Assembly (NCBI RefSeq): GCF_026262625.1 | Contig: NZ_SHNN01000001.1 | Coordinates: forward strand, 1 to 64,000 | Reading direction: 5' to 3' | DNA: 64,000 bases | Source of the DNA: Candidatus Litorirhabdus singularis | GTDB taxonomy: Bacteria; Pseudomonadota; Gammaproteobacteria; Pseudomonadales; Halieaceae | Shown here: one piece after another, positions 39,450 through 50,600 of the stretch | How positions within the stretch are numbered: the stretch's first letter is position 1 | Layout of the letters: the number at the start of each line of letters is the position of its first letter | The notes under the pieces: generated by a model | Told to the model about the DNA's origin: nothing | The model's database searches: none | What the model saw: the letters and a program-made list of their open reading frames with translations, nothing else | Position numbers and translations under genes: made by a program

Positions 39450-41726
39450 TCAGCGATTCTGGTAACGATTGAGGTCGAACAAGCCCGCCTCCAGTGGCTG
39501 CCGCTCGCGATACACACGGTGCATGCGGTCACTGACATGCCAGAAATAACTGGCGTTGCGACGCACTCCATAGCGCGCCATCAGTGCTGAAAAATCGGCC
39601 TCACTGCTCAAGCCAGCCACAGCAGCCACAAACCGCGGCAACTCCAGCTCGTTAACCTGAAAGAAAACGTTGGGGTAATAGCCGACAAAGCCGCGCACCA
39701 CCGTCAGATAATCTTCCTCGGGCAGACGCTGCTTATTCTCACGAAAAGGGTCGGTAATATTGGAGTGACCGATATTACGAATCAGGGTATAGACCCGGTC
39801 GCTGCTATCTGCCGTCAGAACATCCACAAACGCTATATCTGGCATATAGCTAAAAGCAACACCTGCGCTATTCTGCAGCGGTGTAAACGCAGGCTCATCA
39901 ACCTGATAACGCTGGGCGTCGGCCCCGGGAATGCTGCTGCGTAAGCGTAACAACAACTCTGATTTCGGGTCCTCGGTGGCATACTCGACATCGGTCTCCC
40001 GATTGAACCAGGCGCGACGCCCCAGCACGTAGTTCTTGGTATGCTCAGGTGCATCCCGATACCAGAAGTCGCGAAGTTCGAGCCGGTCCTTTTCTGGCAG
40101 CAGAATCAGAAAATTGTATTCGCCCTCCATGCGCAAGAAATCCATATACAAGCGTGTTTCTAATTGATGTCCAGCATGACCAAACACATCAAAACCCGCG
40201 ACCAGCAGGTAGTGGATTCTCTCCAGCAGAGAGTAGCTGATAACCCAAGCCGTTTTCGGCACCTGACCGACCATGCCTTTATGCACTGAGGCGCTATCGA
40301 AGTGTCTGAATATCGTAAGCGCCGCATTCTCATTGTGCCCATCACCGTCCCAGATCAGGCCGGTATCTAACTTGAACTGCCCCTTGTCTGATAACGCTTC
40401 AAGATAATCGGACTTGGCTTCCAGGTAGCGCCTCTGACTGCGCGCGTACTGCCGCCAATGCACCATTGTGGTCAACGCGCTCTTGTCCGTCACAGGCAGG
40501 CGCATATTGTCGCGCTCGACCGTCAAAAAGGCATTGTCCTGCTCAGGGTCCTCAATATCAGGGTCAACGAAAACCACCCAAAAATGGTCATCAATCACAT
40601 TCAGTGCTACCTGACCGCGACAGACGGGACCCTTGATGTAGCCCATGATGGTGTACTGCGCTTCATCCAGCATAAAGCGATAGCGCGCCTGCACCGGTAA
40701 CGCCGCGAATGCCTTGAATGGATTGTTGACGGTTGCCCGGTCGTAGTCGGGTAATTCAGTGACGGCGTAGTCGGGCTCAATAAACAACTCTCGCCAGCGC
40801 TGCATCCGCGCCGGATCAAGCGCGTAGGGCATATGCCGTTTAGTCAGCACGCTGAGTGATTGACGCTGCAAGCGATACCAAAACGGTTTATCTCCCGGTG
40901 AATCGTAGGGGCGTCGAGTGGCAATAAGCCTGATGGGCTGCCCTGGAGGTGTTGAGGAGCGCACTAATGCAAAATACCCGGGAATATCAGTGCCCGGAAA
41001 GTGCAGCGCAGCAATATACAAGTGCTCGTACATATAGCGAGCCATCAGCTGCTGCTTGAGTGTTACGCCATTAAAAAATGCTTCCCAGCGCGCTAACTCT
41101 GCTTGTTCCTGTGAACCGGGTGCAGGCACTGCGACGCTCGGAGCACCCTCCTGCAGCCATTTGACCAAGTGTTCCTGCTCATCGCTGTTCAGGCCAGGTA
41201 ATCCATAGGGCATTCCCCAGAGCGGACGCTCGGCGACGTAGCGATCCATCTGGTCCGGCTTTGGACACTGTTGATCACGATCCAATCCAAAGTCGAAGCT
41301 GTCGGGCAGCAGCCCTTCAGCAGGCAGCGGATGATCTGCCTTTAGTTGCAGCAGACGCAGCATTTGTCCGGCGGCGGGGTCGTCAGTGTCCAGCACCGGA
41401 TAAAAACCCTTGGCGCGCCACTGTTCATCATTCTGTCCATCGACCAGCAAACGAGTAGGGGCGGCGGTACGTAAACGAGTACCAGAGTAGACTTTATCCT
41501 TGTGCGCACCCCGCGCCAGCCCCCTAAAAGCATCGAGTTTTAATTGGCAGGGTGCGTCATAACAGCCGTGGCATACCATGCAGCGCTGCTCAACCAAGGG
41601 CTTGATATGAGCAGGGTAGTCGAGCTCGGCATGCGCCGGCAGCCACCACAGAAACGCGCAAACGCAAAGCAGCAAAGAAGGCCTGGTGAATAAAAAAATG
41701 GAGTTGCGGGGTCTGTGCGTTTGCAT
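39450..41726 (-). CDS. cti: Fatty acid cis/trans isomerase (Cti)
   Basis: A 758-residue periplasmic c-type cytochrome-like enzyme. The start at 41726 gives a signal peptide (FLFTRPSLLLCVCAFLWWLPAHA). The heme-binding CMVCH is at Cys49-His53, and the length is close to Pseudomonas Cti (about 766). Other landmarks are WGMPYGLPGLNSDEQ and HVSDRMHRVYRERQPLE. It converts cis- to trans-unsaturated acyl chains in membrane phospholipids, stiffening the membrane under solvent or heat stress. A longer frame to 41888 has no signal-peptide logic and is rejected. Confidence 0.93.
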   Translation of the reverse strand: MQTHRPRNSIFLFTRPSLLLCVCAFLWWLPAHAELDYPAHIKPLVEQRCMVCHGCYDAPCQLKLDAFRGLARGAHKDKVYSGTRLRTAAPTRLLVDGQNDEQWRAKGFYPVLDTDDPAAGQMLRLLQLKADHPLPAEGLLPDSFDFGLDRDQQCPKPDQMDRYVAERPLWGMPYGLPGLNSDEQEHLVKWLQEGAPSVAVPAPGSQEQAELARWEAFFNGVTLKQQLMARYMYEHLYIAALHFPGTDIPGYFALVRSSTPPGQPIRLIATRRPYDSPGDKPFWYRLQRQSLSVLTKRHMPYALDPARMQRWRELFIEPDYAVTELPDYDRATVNNPFKAFAALPVQARYRFMLDEAQYTIMGYIKGPVCRGQVALNVIDDHFWVVFVDPDIEDPEQDNAFLTVERDNMRLPVTDKSALTTMVHWRQYARSQRRYLEAKSDYLEALSDKGQFKLDTGLIWDGDGHNENAALTIFRHFDSASVHKGMVGQVPKTAWVISYSLLERIHYLLVAGFDVFGHAGHQLETRLYMDFLRMEGEYNFLILLPEKDRLELRDFWYRDAPEHTKNYVLGRRAWFNRETDVEYATEDPKSELLLRLRSSIPGADAQRYQVDEPAFTPLQNSAGVAFSYMPDIAFVDVLTADSSDRVYTLIRNIGHSNITDPFRENKQRLPEEDYLTVVRGFVGYYPNVFFQVNELELPRFVAAVAGLSSEADFSALMARYGVRRNASYFWHVSDRMHRVYRERQPLEAGLFDLNRYQNR

Positions 41727-41915
41727 AGCGCAACTGTAACGGGATACCGCCAAAAAAGACAATTCGCCACCGCTGCAACGGCGGCGCCCGACCACTGCGG
41801 CAAACCAATACAAAGCAACTGCAAGCACTGCGCAGGCGACCCACCAGCTTGTACAATAACCTGTGGCAGAGTAATCTTTGCGATTCAAGACACCCTAATC
41901 TGTAAGGATACCCCT

Positions 41916-42356
41916 ATGCTTAGTTCATTTAAGGCAACCCCCGTCAGCAGCGCTCGCGCAGCTCTGGTCATGTTGCTGACTGCCTGTTTGCTTACCGTTG
42001 TCGGTTGTGGCAGTACCAAGGTCATTAACTCCGACAAGACCCTCGTGGTGCGCGACTCTGTTTACAACATCTCCAATGTCAGTGTTTTCAAGTCAACCTC
42101 CGAAGCTGTGATGGACGACGCTGACAATATTGACTTATACGGCGCTGACAAAAAGCGCATCAACGCCCTGTTAAAAGAGCACGATTCACTGTTTGTGAGG
42201 CAGACACTGCAACTGGATGATCTGGATATTGTGTATCAGGCCAAAAGCATCGACAGCTGGCGTGATTACAGCAAGCTTGCCAAGAAGTTTGAGACTGCCA
42301 ACAAGGAATTGCGTAAATTCCTGGCGGATTCCAAGAAAATGCAGCTGGAACTCTAA
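41916..42356 (+). CDS. Small lipoprotein of unknown function
   Basis: A 146-residue protein. The signal ends in a lipobox (LLTVVGC), then a mature part that is highly charged and largely helical, with Lys/Asp-rich segments (YGADKKRINALLKEHD, KKFETANKELRKFLAD). ATG 41916 has AAGGA 7 nt upstream; the longer frame to 41715 is rejected. It is divergent from cti, and a strong hairpin follows. The family is not recognised; an envelope location is inferred from the lipobox. Confidence 0.8.
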   Translation: MLSSFKATPVSSARAALVMLLTACLLTVVGCGSTKVINSDKTLVVRDSVYNISNVSVFKSTSEAVMDDADNIDLYGADKKRINALLKEHDSLFVRQTLQLDDLDIVYQAKSIDSWRDYSKLAKKFETANKELRKFLADSKKMQLEL

Positions 42357-42365
42357 GGTGTGACT

Positions 42366-42392
42366 CGCGGCGTGCGCCCTGTGCACGCCGCG
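42366..42392. terminator. Strong GC hairpin between convergent genes
   Basis: A perfect 10-bp stem (CGCGGCGTGC with GCACGCCGCG) around GCCCTGT lies 9 bp after the lipoprotein stop and before the convergent fumC end. No U-tract is present. Confidence 0.6.
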
Positions 42393-42462
42393 GCCGTACA
42401 ACCATGACCTGGAACTAGTCACCCATGAAGACAACCGTGGCCAGCGCAGACTAACTCTTCAG

Positions 42463-43827
42463 CTACACCAGATTGCCCGGGTCCAGAAGCTCTTGCAGGC
42501 GGTCTATACCGAGATCCGTCATCTCCTGCGCCACATCGAGAATATCACGGCCCTCCTGATACGCGCGCTTGGCAATTTCCGCGGCCCCGGTGTAGCCAAT
42601 CTCACGATTGAGAGCCGTCACCAATACCGGGTTGCGCGCCAGGTTGGCAGCCAGATTTTCCTCACGAACCTCAAAATCGGCGACGCAGCGCTGCGTCAGG
42701 GCGCTGCAGCTGCTGCTCAATAACTGAATACTCTGCAATAGGTTATAAGCGATTACTGGCAGCATTACGTTCAGCTGAAAATTGCCCGATTGGCCGGCAA
42801 TCGCGATCGTCGCATCATTGCCCATCACCTGGGCCGCGGCCATCGCCACCGCCTCCGGAATCACCGGATTGACCTTACCAGGCATAATACTGCTACCGGG
42901 CTGCAGTGGCTGCAGGCTGATTTCGCCCAACCCTGCCAGCGGACCACTGTTCATCCAGCGCAGATCATTGGCAATCTTCATCAGTGCCACCGCTAATGTG
43001 CGCAGCTGTCCAGACAGCGCAACTACGGTGTCCTGGCTGGCCAGCGCCGCAAAATAGTTGTCCGCGGCACCGAACTGACAACCACTCAGGCGACTGAGAT
43101 GCGCACAAAAAGCCCCCGCAAAACCTGGGTCGGCGTTTATGCCTGTGCCCACCGCTGTGCCGCCCTGGGCGAGCTTACGCAACGGCCTGCGGCAGTCGTC
43201 GATACGTTCAGCGGCGGCTTCCAGCTGCGCACGCCAGCCGGATATCTCTTGGCCCAGCGTCACCGGCATCGCGTCCATCAGATGGGTGCGCCCGGTTTTT
43301 ACAATATCTGCCAGCTCTGCTTCACGCACGGCCAGGGCAGCGACCAGCGCCCGCAGCGCGGGCATCAGCGACTCGACTAACGCCAGTTCTGCGCTAACAT
43401 GAATAGCCGTGGGAATGACATCATTACTGCTCTGGCTGCAATTGACGTGATCATTGGGGTGTACGCCCGTGCCGAGCAGTGCACTGGCCAGCGCCGCAAT
43501 CACTTCGTTGGCATTCATATTGGTACTGGTACCAGATCCAGTCTGGAACACGTCCACGGGAAACTGTGCATCATGCACGCCCGTTGCAACTGCTGTGGAA
43601 GCCTCAATAATAGCGGCAGCGATACCTGGTTCGAGCACACCTGAGTCAGCATTTGCCGAAGCAGCTGCGGCTTTGATCAAGCCCAGGCTGCGAATAAAGG
43701 CAGCCGGCATCGACAACCCACTAAAGGGGAAGTTTTCCACCGCGCGCTGAGTCTGCGCGCCATACAATGCATCAACCGGCACGGCTATCTCACCCAGACT
43801 ATCTTTCTCGATTCGCGATTCAGTCAT
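42463..43827 (-). CDS. fumC: Class II fumarate hydratase
   Basis: A 454-residue iron-independent fumarase. The superfamily signature is GSSIMPGKVNP. Other landmarks are QTGSGTSTNMNANEV, HPNDHVNCSQSSNDVIPTA, and KTGRTHLMDAMPVTLGQE carrying the active-site His. It hydrates fumarate to malate in the TCA cycle. It begins 24 bp after the aconitase stop on the same strand, so the two TCA genes are likely co-transcribed. Confidence 0.96.
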   Translation of the reverse strand: MTESRIEKDSLGEIAVPVDALYGAQTQRAVENFPFSGLSMPAAFIRSLGLIKAAAASANADSGVLEPGIAAAIIEASTAVATGVHDAQFPVDVFQTGSGTSTNMNANEVIAALASALLGTGVHPNDHVNCSQSSNDVIPTAIHVSAELALVESLMPALRALVAALAVREAELADIVKTGRTHLMDAMPVTLGQEISGWRAQLEAAAERIDDCRRPLRKLAQGGTAVGTGINADPGFAGAFCAHLSRLSGCQFGAADNYFAALASQDTVVALSGQLRTLAVALMKIANDLRWMNSGPLAGLGEISLQPLQPGSSIMPGKVNPVIPEAVAMAAAQVMGNDATIAIAGQSGNFQLNVMLPVIAYNLLQSIQLLSSSCSALTQRCVADFEVREENLAANLARNPVLVTALNREIGYTGAAEIAKRAYQEGRDILDVAQEMTDLGIDRLQELLDPGNLV

Positions 43828-43851
43828 GTCACACCCGCGCTCAATAGGTTC

Positions 43852-46527
43852 TCAGTCAGTTCCGCTCATGCGATTAAGGACGTACGTCAGCACACCGCCG
43901 GCCCGGTAATAATCGACCTCTACCGCCGTATCGAGCCTGGATTGCAACTTGATCTGACGGCTCTCGCCATTCGGATAGTGCACTAGCGCAGACAATATCT
44001 GTTTGGCGCTCAGCTCTCCGTCCAGGTCCAGAATGTCAAAGCTCTCATCACCGCTGAGCTGCAAAGACTGGCGGCTGTCACCGGGCATAAACTGCAGCGG
44101 CAATACCCCCATACCGACGAGGTTGGAGCGATGAATGCGCTCAAAGCTCTCCACAATAACCGCCTTTACACCCAGCAAGAGCGTGCCCTTGGCAGCCCAG
44201 TCGCGGCTGGATCCAGTACCGTATTCACTCCCTGCCACAATGACTGTGCTGCGCCCCTGCTGCAGGTAAGTCATAGCCGCATCGTAAATAAATTGGGGGT
44301 CAGACTCCCCTTGCATGCGCGTATACCCGCCCTCTAACTGCGGCGTCATTTCATTGCGGATACGGATATTGCCAAAGGTCCCGCGCATCATAATTTCATG
44401 GTTACCGCGGCGTGAGCCATAGGAATTGAAGTCCTTCTCGGCCACACCGGCATCACGCAGAAACTGCGCCGCCGGGCTGTCCAACGGAATCGATCCGGCG
44501 GGGGAAATATGATCGGTGGTCACCGAATCGCCTAGCATCGCCAGCATCGGCGCTGCAAGGATGTTGCCACGATTGCCGCTGTACATGGGATCAAAAAACG
44601 GCGGCAGCTGAATGTAAGTGGAATCTGGTTCGAAGTCATAGGTAGAACCATCACTGCTATCAATCGCGTTCCAGTTGCCGTCGCCAGCGAACACCGCAGC
44701 ATACTCGCGCTTGAACATTTCGTTATCGATGCTTTGCATGATCCCGGCAATTTCAGTGTTGCTGGGCCAGATGTCTCTGAGGTAAACCGGCTGACCCTTG
44801 CTATCTTCACCCAGCGGTTCTTCAGCCAAGTTAATACGTGTGGTCCCCGCCAGAGCATAAGCAACAACCAGCGGCGGCGATGCCAGCCAGTTGGCCTGTA
44901 CCAGCGGATGTATACGACCCTCGAAATTGCGATTGCCTGATAATACCGAGCTCACAACCAAATCATTCGCCTGAATAGTGTCCTCCACCGCCGCCGGCAG
45001 TGGACCGGAGTTGCCAATGCAGGTGGTGCAGCCATATCCCACCAGATTAAAGCCAAGCCCATCAAGGGAATCCTGCAGCCCGGCCTTCTCCAGATACTCG
45101 GTAACTACCTTGGAACCAGGGGCCAATGAGGTCTTAACCCAAGGCTTGCGCTGCAGACCCAATGCCAGCGCTTTCTGCGCAACCAGTCCAGCACCGATCA
45201 TCACCGCCGGGTTGGATGTATTGGTACACGAGGTGATAGCCGCAATCACCGCATCCCCGTGGTGCATGCCCTGCTCTTCTCCAGCCAGCGGATACTCCGC
45301 ATCCATCTGCTGCGCCTTGCCTTCTAACTCAATAAACTGATCGATGGCGGCTTTCAGAGAACGCACCGGCACCCGGTCCTGAGGCCGCCGTGGGCCAGCC
45401 AGGTTAGGCTCTACCGTGGTCATATCCAGATGCAAGGTGGCGGCAAAATCTGGCACCTGATAGTTTTCATCTCGCCACATACCCTGAGCCTTACAGTAGG
45501 CCTCGACGAGAGCAATAGTGTCCTCATCGCGACCACTCAGGCGCAGATAGGTAATAGTTTGCGCATCTACCGGGAAGAAGCCGCAAGTAGCGCCATATTC
45601 CGGCGCCATGTTGGCAATGGTGGCGCGATCAGCCAGCGGCAGTTGGTCGAGTCCCTGGCCAAAGAACTCTACAAACTTACCCACCACCCCATGCTCACGC
45701 AGCATCTCTACCACCCTCAACACCAAATCCGTGGCGGTAATGCCTTCCTGTAACTGCCCGCTGAGTTCAAAACCCACCACGTCGGGAATCACCATCGAGA
45801 TGGGTTGACCCAACATAGCCGCTTCCGCCTCAATACCGCCGACACCCCAGCCGAGCACGCCCAGTCCGTTGATCATGGTGGTATGACTGTCAGTGCCTAC
45901 CAACGTGTCGGGGTAAGCCAACAGACCGGTCTCAGTTTCGCGGTGCCAGACGGCACGCGCCAGATACTCAAGATTGACCTGGTGACAGATACCGGTACCC
46001 GGTGGCACCACGCGGAAATTATCAAACGCGCCCTGCCCCCATTTTAGAAATTGATAACGCTCCAGGTTACGCTGCATTTCCATCGCAACATTCTCGCCAA
46101 ACGCACTTTCACTGGCAAAGCTGTCGATACTGACTGAGTGGTCAATAACCAGATCAACCGGTAGCAAGGGGTTAATGGTTTCCGGGTCAATGCCGCGCTC
46201 CACAAGAGCAGCGCGCATGGCAGAAAGGTCGACCACTGCCGGCACCCCGGTAAAATCCTGCATCAAAACGCGGGCTGGATGGTAGGCAATCTCCTGATCG
46301 CTGCCACGACCGCCGCTAGCCGCCAGCGCCGCTATATCTTCGCGGCTGCAGGCGAAGCCATCTTCATGGCGTAGCAGATTCTCTAGCAGAATCTTGCTCG
46401 ACACAGGCAGTCGCGCGACGTCGGTCCGGTCAGCAAACTCACCGCCATTGACGGCATAATAGCGGTAGCTATCGCTGCCCACCGTGAGCGCAGATTCAGT
46501 ACCAAAAGAGTTGTCTGGGGAGTCCAT
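43852..46527 (-). CDS. acnA: Aconitate hydratase A
   Basis: An 891-residue AcnA/IRP-type aconitase. Fe-S ligands are in ITSCTNTSNP and GCTTCIGNSGP. Substrate-binding segments are TDSHTTMINGLGVLGWGVGG and GSEYGTGSSRDWAAKG in the swivel domain. It isomerises citrate to isocitrate in the TCA cycle and, when its cluster is lost, relatives bind RNA. It is the first gene of the pair with fumC, with a divergent DUF2452 gene across a 117-bp gap. Confidence 0.97.
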   Translation of the reverse strand: MDSPDNSFGTESALTVGSDSYRYYAVNGGEFADRTDVARLPVSSKILLENLLRHEDGFACSREDIAALAASGGRGSDQEIAYHPARVLMQDFTGVPAVVDLSAMRAALVERGIDPETINPLLPVDLVIDHSVSIDSFASESAFGENVAMEMQRNLERYQFLKWGQGAFDNFRVVPPGTGICHQVNLEYLARAVWHRETETGLLAYPDTLVGTDSHTTMINGLGVLGWGVGGIEAEAAMLGQPISMVIPDVVGFELSGQLQEGITATDLVLRVVEMLREHGVVGKFVEFFGQGLDQLPLADRATIANMAPEYGATCGFFPVDAQTITYLRLSGRDEDTIALVEAYCKAQGMWRDENYQVPDFAATLHLDMTTVEPNLAGPRRPQDRVPVRSLKAAIDQFIELEGKAQQMDAEYPLAGEEQGMHHGDAVIAAITSCTNTSNPAVMIGAGLVAQKALALGLQRKPWVKTSLAPGSKVVTEYLEKAGLQDSLDGLGFNLVGYGCTTCIGNSGPLPAAVEDTIQANDLVVSSVLSGNRNFEGRIHPLVQANWLASPPLVVAYALAGTTRINLAEEPLGEDSKGQPVYLRDIWPSNTEIAGIMQSIDNEMFKREYAAVFAGDGNWNAIDSSDGSTYDFEPDSTYIQLPPFFDPMYSGNRGNILAAPMLAMLGDSVTTDHISPAGSIPLDSPAAQFLRDAGVAEKDFNSYGSRRGNHEIMMRGTFGNIRIRNEMTPQLEGGYTRMQGESDPQFIYDAAMTYLQQGRSTVIVAGSEYGTGSSRDWAAKGTLLLGVKAVIVESFERIHRSNLVGMGVLPLQFMPGDSRQSLQLSGDESFDILDLDGELSAKQILSALVHYPNGESRQIKLQSRLDTAVEVDYYRAGGVLTYVLNRMSGTD

Positions 46528-46644
46528 TGCAGCTTATCACCTAATATTTGCTAGCACTAAAAGAGCGCGGCCTTAGTTATTGTAGTGTAAAGCCCAAAGC
46601 CTGGCACTGTTCATCCAAAGCCTCATTCTGTGCGTATCTCCGTT

Positions 46645-47217
46645 ATGGATGACACAAAAACAGACTACGTCAAGAATCCCAATCCTCAGGGCAAGGGCAC
46701 TGTTGCCATGCTCGCGGACTGGGATGCCCTCCGGCCCCAACTACCGGCAGTCAAGACTCCCACAGACATTCTGCGGGACTACTGCCTGTCCGCGCTGGTG
46801 CTGGCAGCAAAATTCAGTTTTCGCCCGGTACTGGGCAAAATCTATTATCTCTACCATGACCAGAGCCAATGGAAATTGTCGCTGGTGGCGCCGTCAGAGT
46901 GGGGGGATCGCCTACCGGGTCACTTCGTAGCGGCCTGTGAACTGCAGACCGATATGACCTGGAAGCTGGATTTTGCAGAATTGGAAAAGGACAGCTCCGC
47001 CGCAGCGGCACTATTACGATTTGTAGACGGCTTTACCGACACGCTGGCCAACCAAACCAATCTGGTTGATGAGCTGCCTTTCTATTCCAGTAGTCTTCCC
47101 TACTACCAGCGCATGCTCGCCACGGGGTTGTCTGTATCTCTAAGTTTCTCTATTGGAAAAACTTCTCCCGCGGCGTTATTGCAGGCGCGCACCGCTCTCT
47201 TGCCCAGCGGGCGCTAG
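46645..47217 (+). CDS. DUF2452-like protein
   Basis: A 190-residue soluble protein. The N-terminal VKNPNPQGKGTVAML and the segment LAAKFSFRPVLGKIYYLY resemble DUF2452 proteins, whose function is unknown. The ATG at 46645 is preferred over a GTG at 46630, though neither has a strong ribosome site. It is divergent from acnA and convergent with the DUF6482-like gene. Confidence 0.75.
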   Translation: MDDTKTDYVKNPNPQGKGTVAMLADWDALRPQLPAVKTPTDILRDYCLSALVLAAKFSFRPVLGKIYYLYHDQSQWKLSLVAPSEWGDRLPGHFVAACELQTDMTWKLDFAELEKDSSAAAALLRFVDGFTDTLANQTNLVDELPFYSSSLPYYQRMLATGLSVSLSFSIGKTSPAALLQARTALLPSGR

Positions 47218-47258
47218 TTGCCACATCGGCAACGCCTGCCCGCTGAAGGACCCCGCCA

Positions 47259-47579
47259 CTAGTTAATGGTCGGAGGCGGGTATGCATCCAGTGCCAAAGG
47301 CACCTCTAAAGTATTATCTGCTTCTCTAACGGGTTGCCCGACCATTTCATCGTAGGCCGAGGTTTGACGCAGGCTCAGCTTGGCTAGCGGTAACAAGCGC
47401 AGAGCTTCGCGCACCTGCTCCAGGGCGTGACGGCGAAACACCTTGCCGTCATTCTCACTCAGCAGGTAATCATGTCCATCGATTTTTACCGTCACCTGGT
47501 ACAGCGCCATATCCAGCGAGTGCACCACCATAACCAGTGGCTGGGCGCGACGCTGCAGGTCGTTAAAGCTAAGCTTCAT
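47259..47579 (-). CDS. DUF6482-like small protein
   Basis: A 106-residue protein. MVVHSLDMALYQVTVKIDGHDYLL, followed by a charged helix (HALEQVREALRLLP), resembles DUF6482 proteins of pseudomonads. There is no signal peptide or catalytic motif. It lies between the DUF2452 gene (convergent) and the cusA-like gene upstream on the same strand, 76 bp away, and could be the last gene of that transcript. Confidence 0.7.
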   Translation of the reverse strand: MKLSFNDLQRRAQPLVMVVHSLDMALYQVTVKIDGHDYLLSENDGKVFRRHALEQVREALRLLPLAKLSLRQTSAYDEMVGQPVREADNTLEVPLALDAYPPPTIN

Positions 47580-47655
47580 GCTGGTTCTCGTACTATTTAG
47601 GTTATCTTACTGAACTGTACGCAGCAGCGTGCGCCGAGGTTCACATGATGCGCCA

Positions 47656-50600
47656 TCAACTCTCATCTCCCGTCTGGGCAAGCACGCGGCGCTGCTCCTG
47701 ATACTGCAGCACGAAGCTATAGATAACCGGTAATACCAGCAGATTCAGTAGGGTGACCGTGAGCATTCCGCCCAGCATGGGCGCGGCGATACGGTGGGTG
47801 ACGTCGGACCCAGTGCCACTGCCCAGCATGATGGGGATTAGTCCCGCCATTGTGGATAGCGCCGTCATCGCCACCGGCCGCACCCGTGTGGATGTCCCCG
47901 CCAACACCGCGGCACACACCTCATCCGGGGTCAGGCGCCTGACGCTGGTTCGTCGGCACCTGGCTACCTCTGCATCTATAAAACTCAGCACCAGCACCCC
48001 AATCTCTGCCGCCATCCCCGCCAAGGCGATGAACCCAACCCCTACCGCCACCGACAGATTGTAGTCATTGATGGCAACCAGCCAGATACCGCCGATCAGC
48101 CCAAACGGTATCGAGAGCATCACCAGCAACGGCTCTGTGATATTTCTGAAATTAAAGTAGAGCAGCAAGAAAACCATAAACAGCGTGGCCGGGACTACAA
48201 TCGACAGACGTTTTGCGGCGCGCTCCATATACTCAAACTGGCCGGACCAGACCAGCGTATACCCGGGGGGTATATCAACTTGCTGCCTGACGAGCTCGCT
48301 GGCTTTGGCGACATAACCGCCGATATCCGAGCTTGAAATATCAACGGTTATCCAGGCATTGGGCCGCGCATCTTCACTTTTAATAACCGCAGGACCACGG
48401 CGATAAGTAATATCAGAGACCATCGCCAACGGGATTTGCGCTCCGGTAGGCGTTGCTATCAGCACTCGCTGGAGCGACTCCAGATTGTCACGTAATTCAC
48501 GCGGGTAGCGCAGATTAACCGGATAGCGCTCCAGACCCTCTACTGTCTCGGTGATATTCATGCCGCCTATGGCGGTCTGGATAACATCCTGCACGGCACC
48601 GATGGTCAGGCCATAGCGGGCAGCGTTGTCACGCTGAATGTCGAAGTCGAGGTAGTAACCGCCCACCGTGCGATCACCAAACGCCGACGTGGTTTCGGGT
48701 AGGGTTTGCAGTACCTGCTCTATGTCCTGCGATAGTTCCTGCAACACGTTCAGGTCGGGCCCCGATACCTTGATTCCTACCGGGGTTTTGATGCCCGTCG
48801 ACAGCATATCAATGCGGGTTTTTATCGGCATTGTCCAGGTATTGGCAAGTCCTGGAAATTGAATGGCCTGGTCCATCTCATTCATTAATTCACGCGTGGT
48901 TTTACCCGGGTCCGGCCACTCAGCCCTGGGTTTCAGGCGCACGGTGGTCTCGAACATCGACAGCGGCGCGGAGTCAGTGGCCGTCTCGGCCCGACCGGCC
49001 TTGCCAAATACCTGATGCACCTCGGGAAAGGTGGCCAGGATCTTGTCGGTTTGTTGCAGTAGCTCCCTCGCCTTGGTAATCGAGAGCCCCGGGAACGTGG
49101 TGGGCATATACAGTATATCGCCCTCATCCAGCGGCGGCATAAACTCACTCCCCAGCCTGGAATAGGGATAGTAGGTCAACGCCAGTACTACCAGCGCGCA
49201 AAAAACGGTCAAGCGTCGCCAGCGCATGGCAGCTCCCAGCAGCGGCCGGTGCACGCCGTGCAGGGCACGATTCAGGGGATTGGCGCGCTCCGCAACGATC
49301 TTGCCGCGCAGTAAATAACCCATCAACACCGGAATCAGGGTGACCGCAAGAATTGCCGAGGCCGCCATGGCATAAGTGGCGGTAAAGGCCAGCGGACTGA
49401 ACAGCCGCCCCTCCTGGGCCTGCATGGTAAATATAGGCACAAACGATACGGTGATGATCAGCAGCGAGAAGAACAGTGCCGGCCCCACTTCACGACAGGC
49501 TTCGCCAATAGTGTGCCAGCGCTCAGCGCTGGTCAGCTCAACACCCTTCTGCTCACGCGCCAACGCCAGGCGGCGGTGGCCATTCTCGACCATAACAATG
49601 GCGCCATCGACCATGGCCCCGATCGTAATAGCAATTCCACCCAGGGACATGATGTTGGCGTTCAGTCCCTGCACCCGCATAACAATGAATGCCATCAGTA
49701 TGCCCAGTGGCAGCGTGACAATGACCACGAACGCAGAACGTGCGTGCAGCAAAAACAGAATAACCACCAGGCTGACTATAGCCAGCTCCTGCAGCAGTGA
49801 GGTTGTCAGGCTGTTAACCGCACGCTCAATGAGATCACCACGGTCATACACTGGCACAATTTCCACGCCTGCAGGCAGACCGGCCTTCAACTCCTCCAGT
49901 TTCGCGCGGACGCCCTTGATCGTCGCCAACGCGTTTTCACCGTAGCGCATGACAATGACGCCGCCGGCCACTTCACCCTCACCATTGAGCTCCACCAGGC
50001 CACGGCGCAGCTCCGGACCCAGCTGGACGCTCGCCACATCCTGCAGCCGCACCGGAGTCCCCTGCGCATCAACTGCCACAGGAATACTTTTCAGGTCAGC
50101 TATGGAACGGATATACCCACGACCCCTGACCATATACTCGGTCTCTGCCATTTCAATCAGGCGACCGCCCACGTCTTTATTGGACATTTGTATCGCGGTT
50201 TTAACCTTGCCCAGAGGAATGCCGTAGCGCAGCAGCGCATTGGGGTCGACCTCTACCTGATACTGCTTGACGAAGCCCCCGACCGAGGCGACTTCGGCAA
50301 CCCCCTTAACGGTCTGCAGGGGATAGCGTAAATACCAGTCCTGTAAAGAGCGCAGCTCGGCAAGATCATGCTGACCGCTTTTATCCACCAGGGCATATTC
50401 ATAGATCCAGCCGACGCCGGTTGCATCGGGTCCCAGGGCGGGCGTAACCCCGGCAGGCAGGCGTCCACTGACGTAGTTGAGCGACTCCAGCACGCGCGAG
50501 CGCGCCCAGTACATATCGGTATGGTCCTCAAAAATAATGTACACGAATGAGAGCCCAAAGAAGGAGTACCCGCGCACCACCTGCGTATGCGGCAGGGCCA

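Noticed and set aside
39450-41888. Longer start for the cis/trans isomerase
   Set aside because: The extra 54 residues precede a good signal peptide beginning at 41726 and run into the promoter region of the divergent lipoprotein gene.
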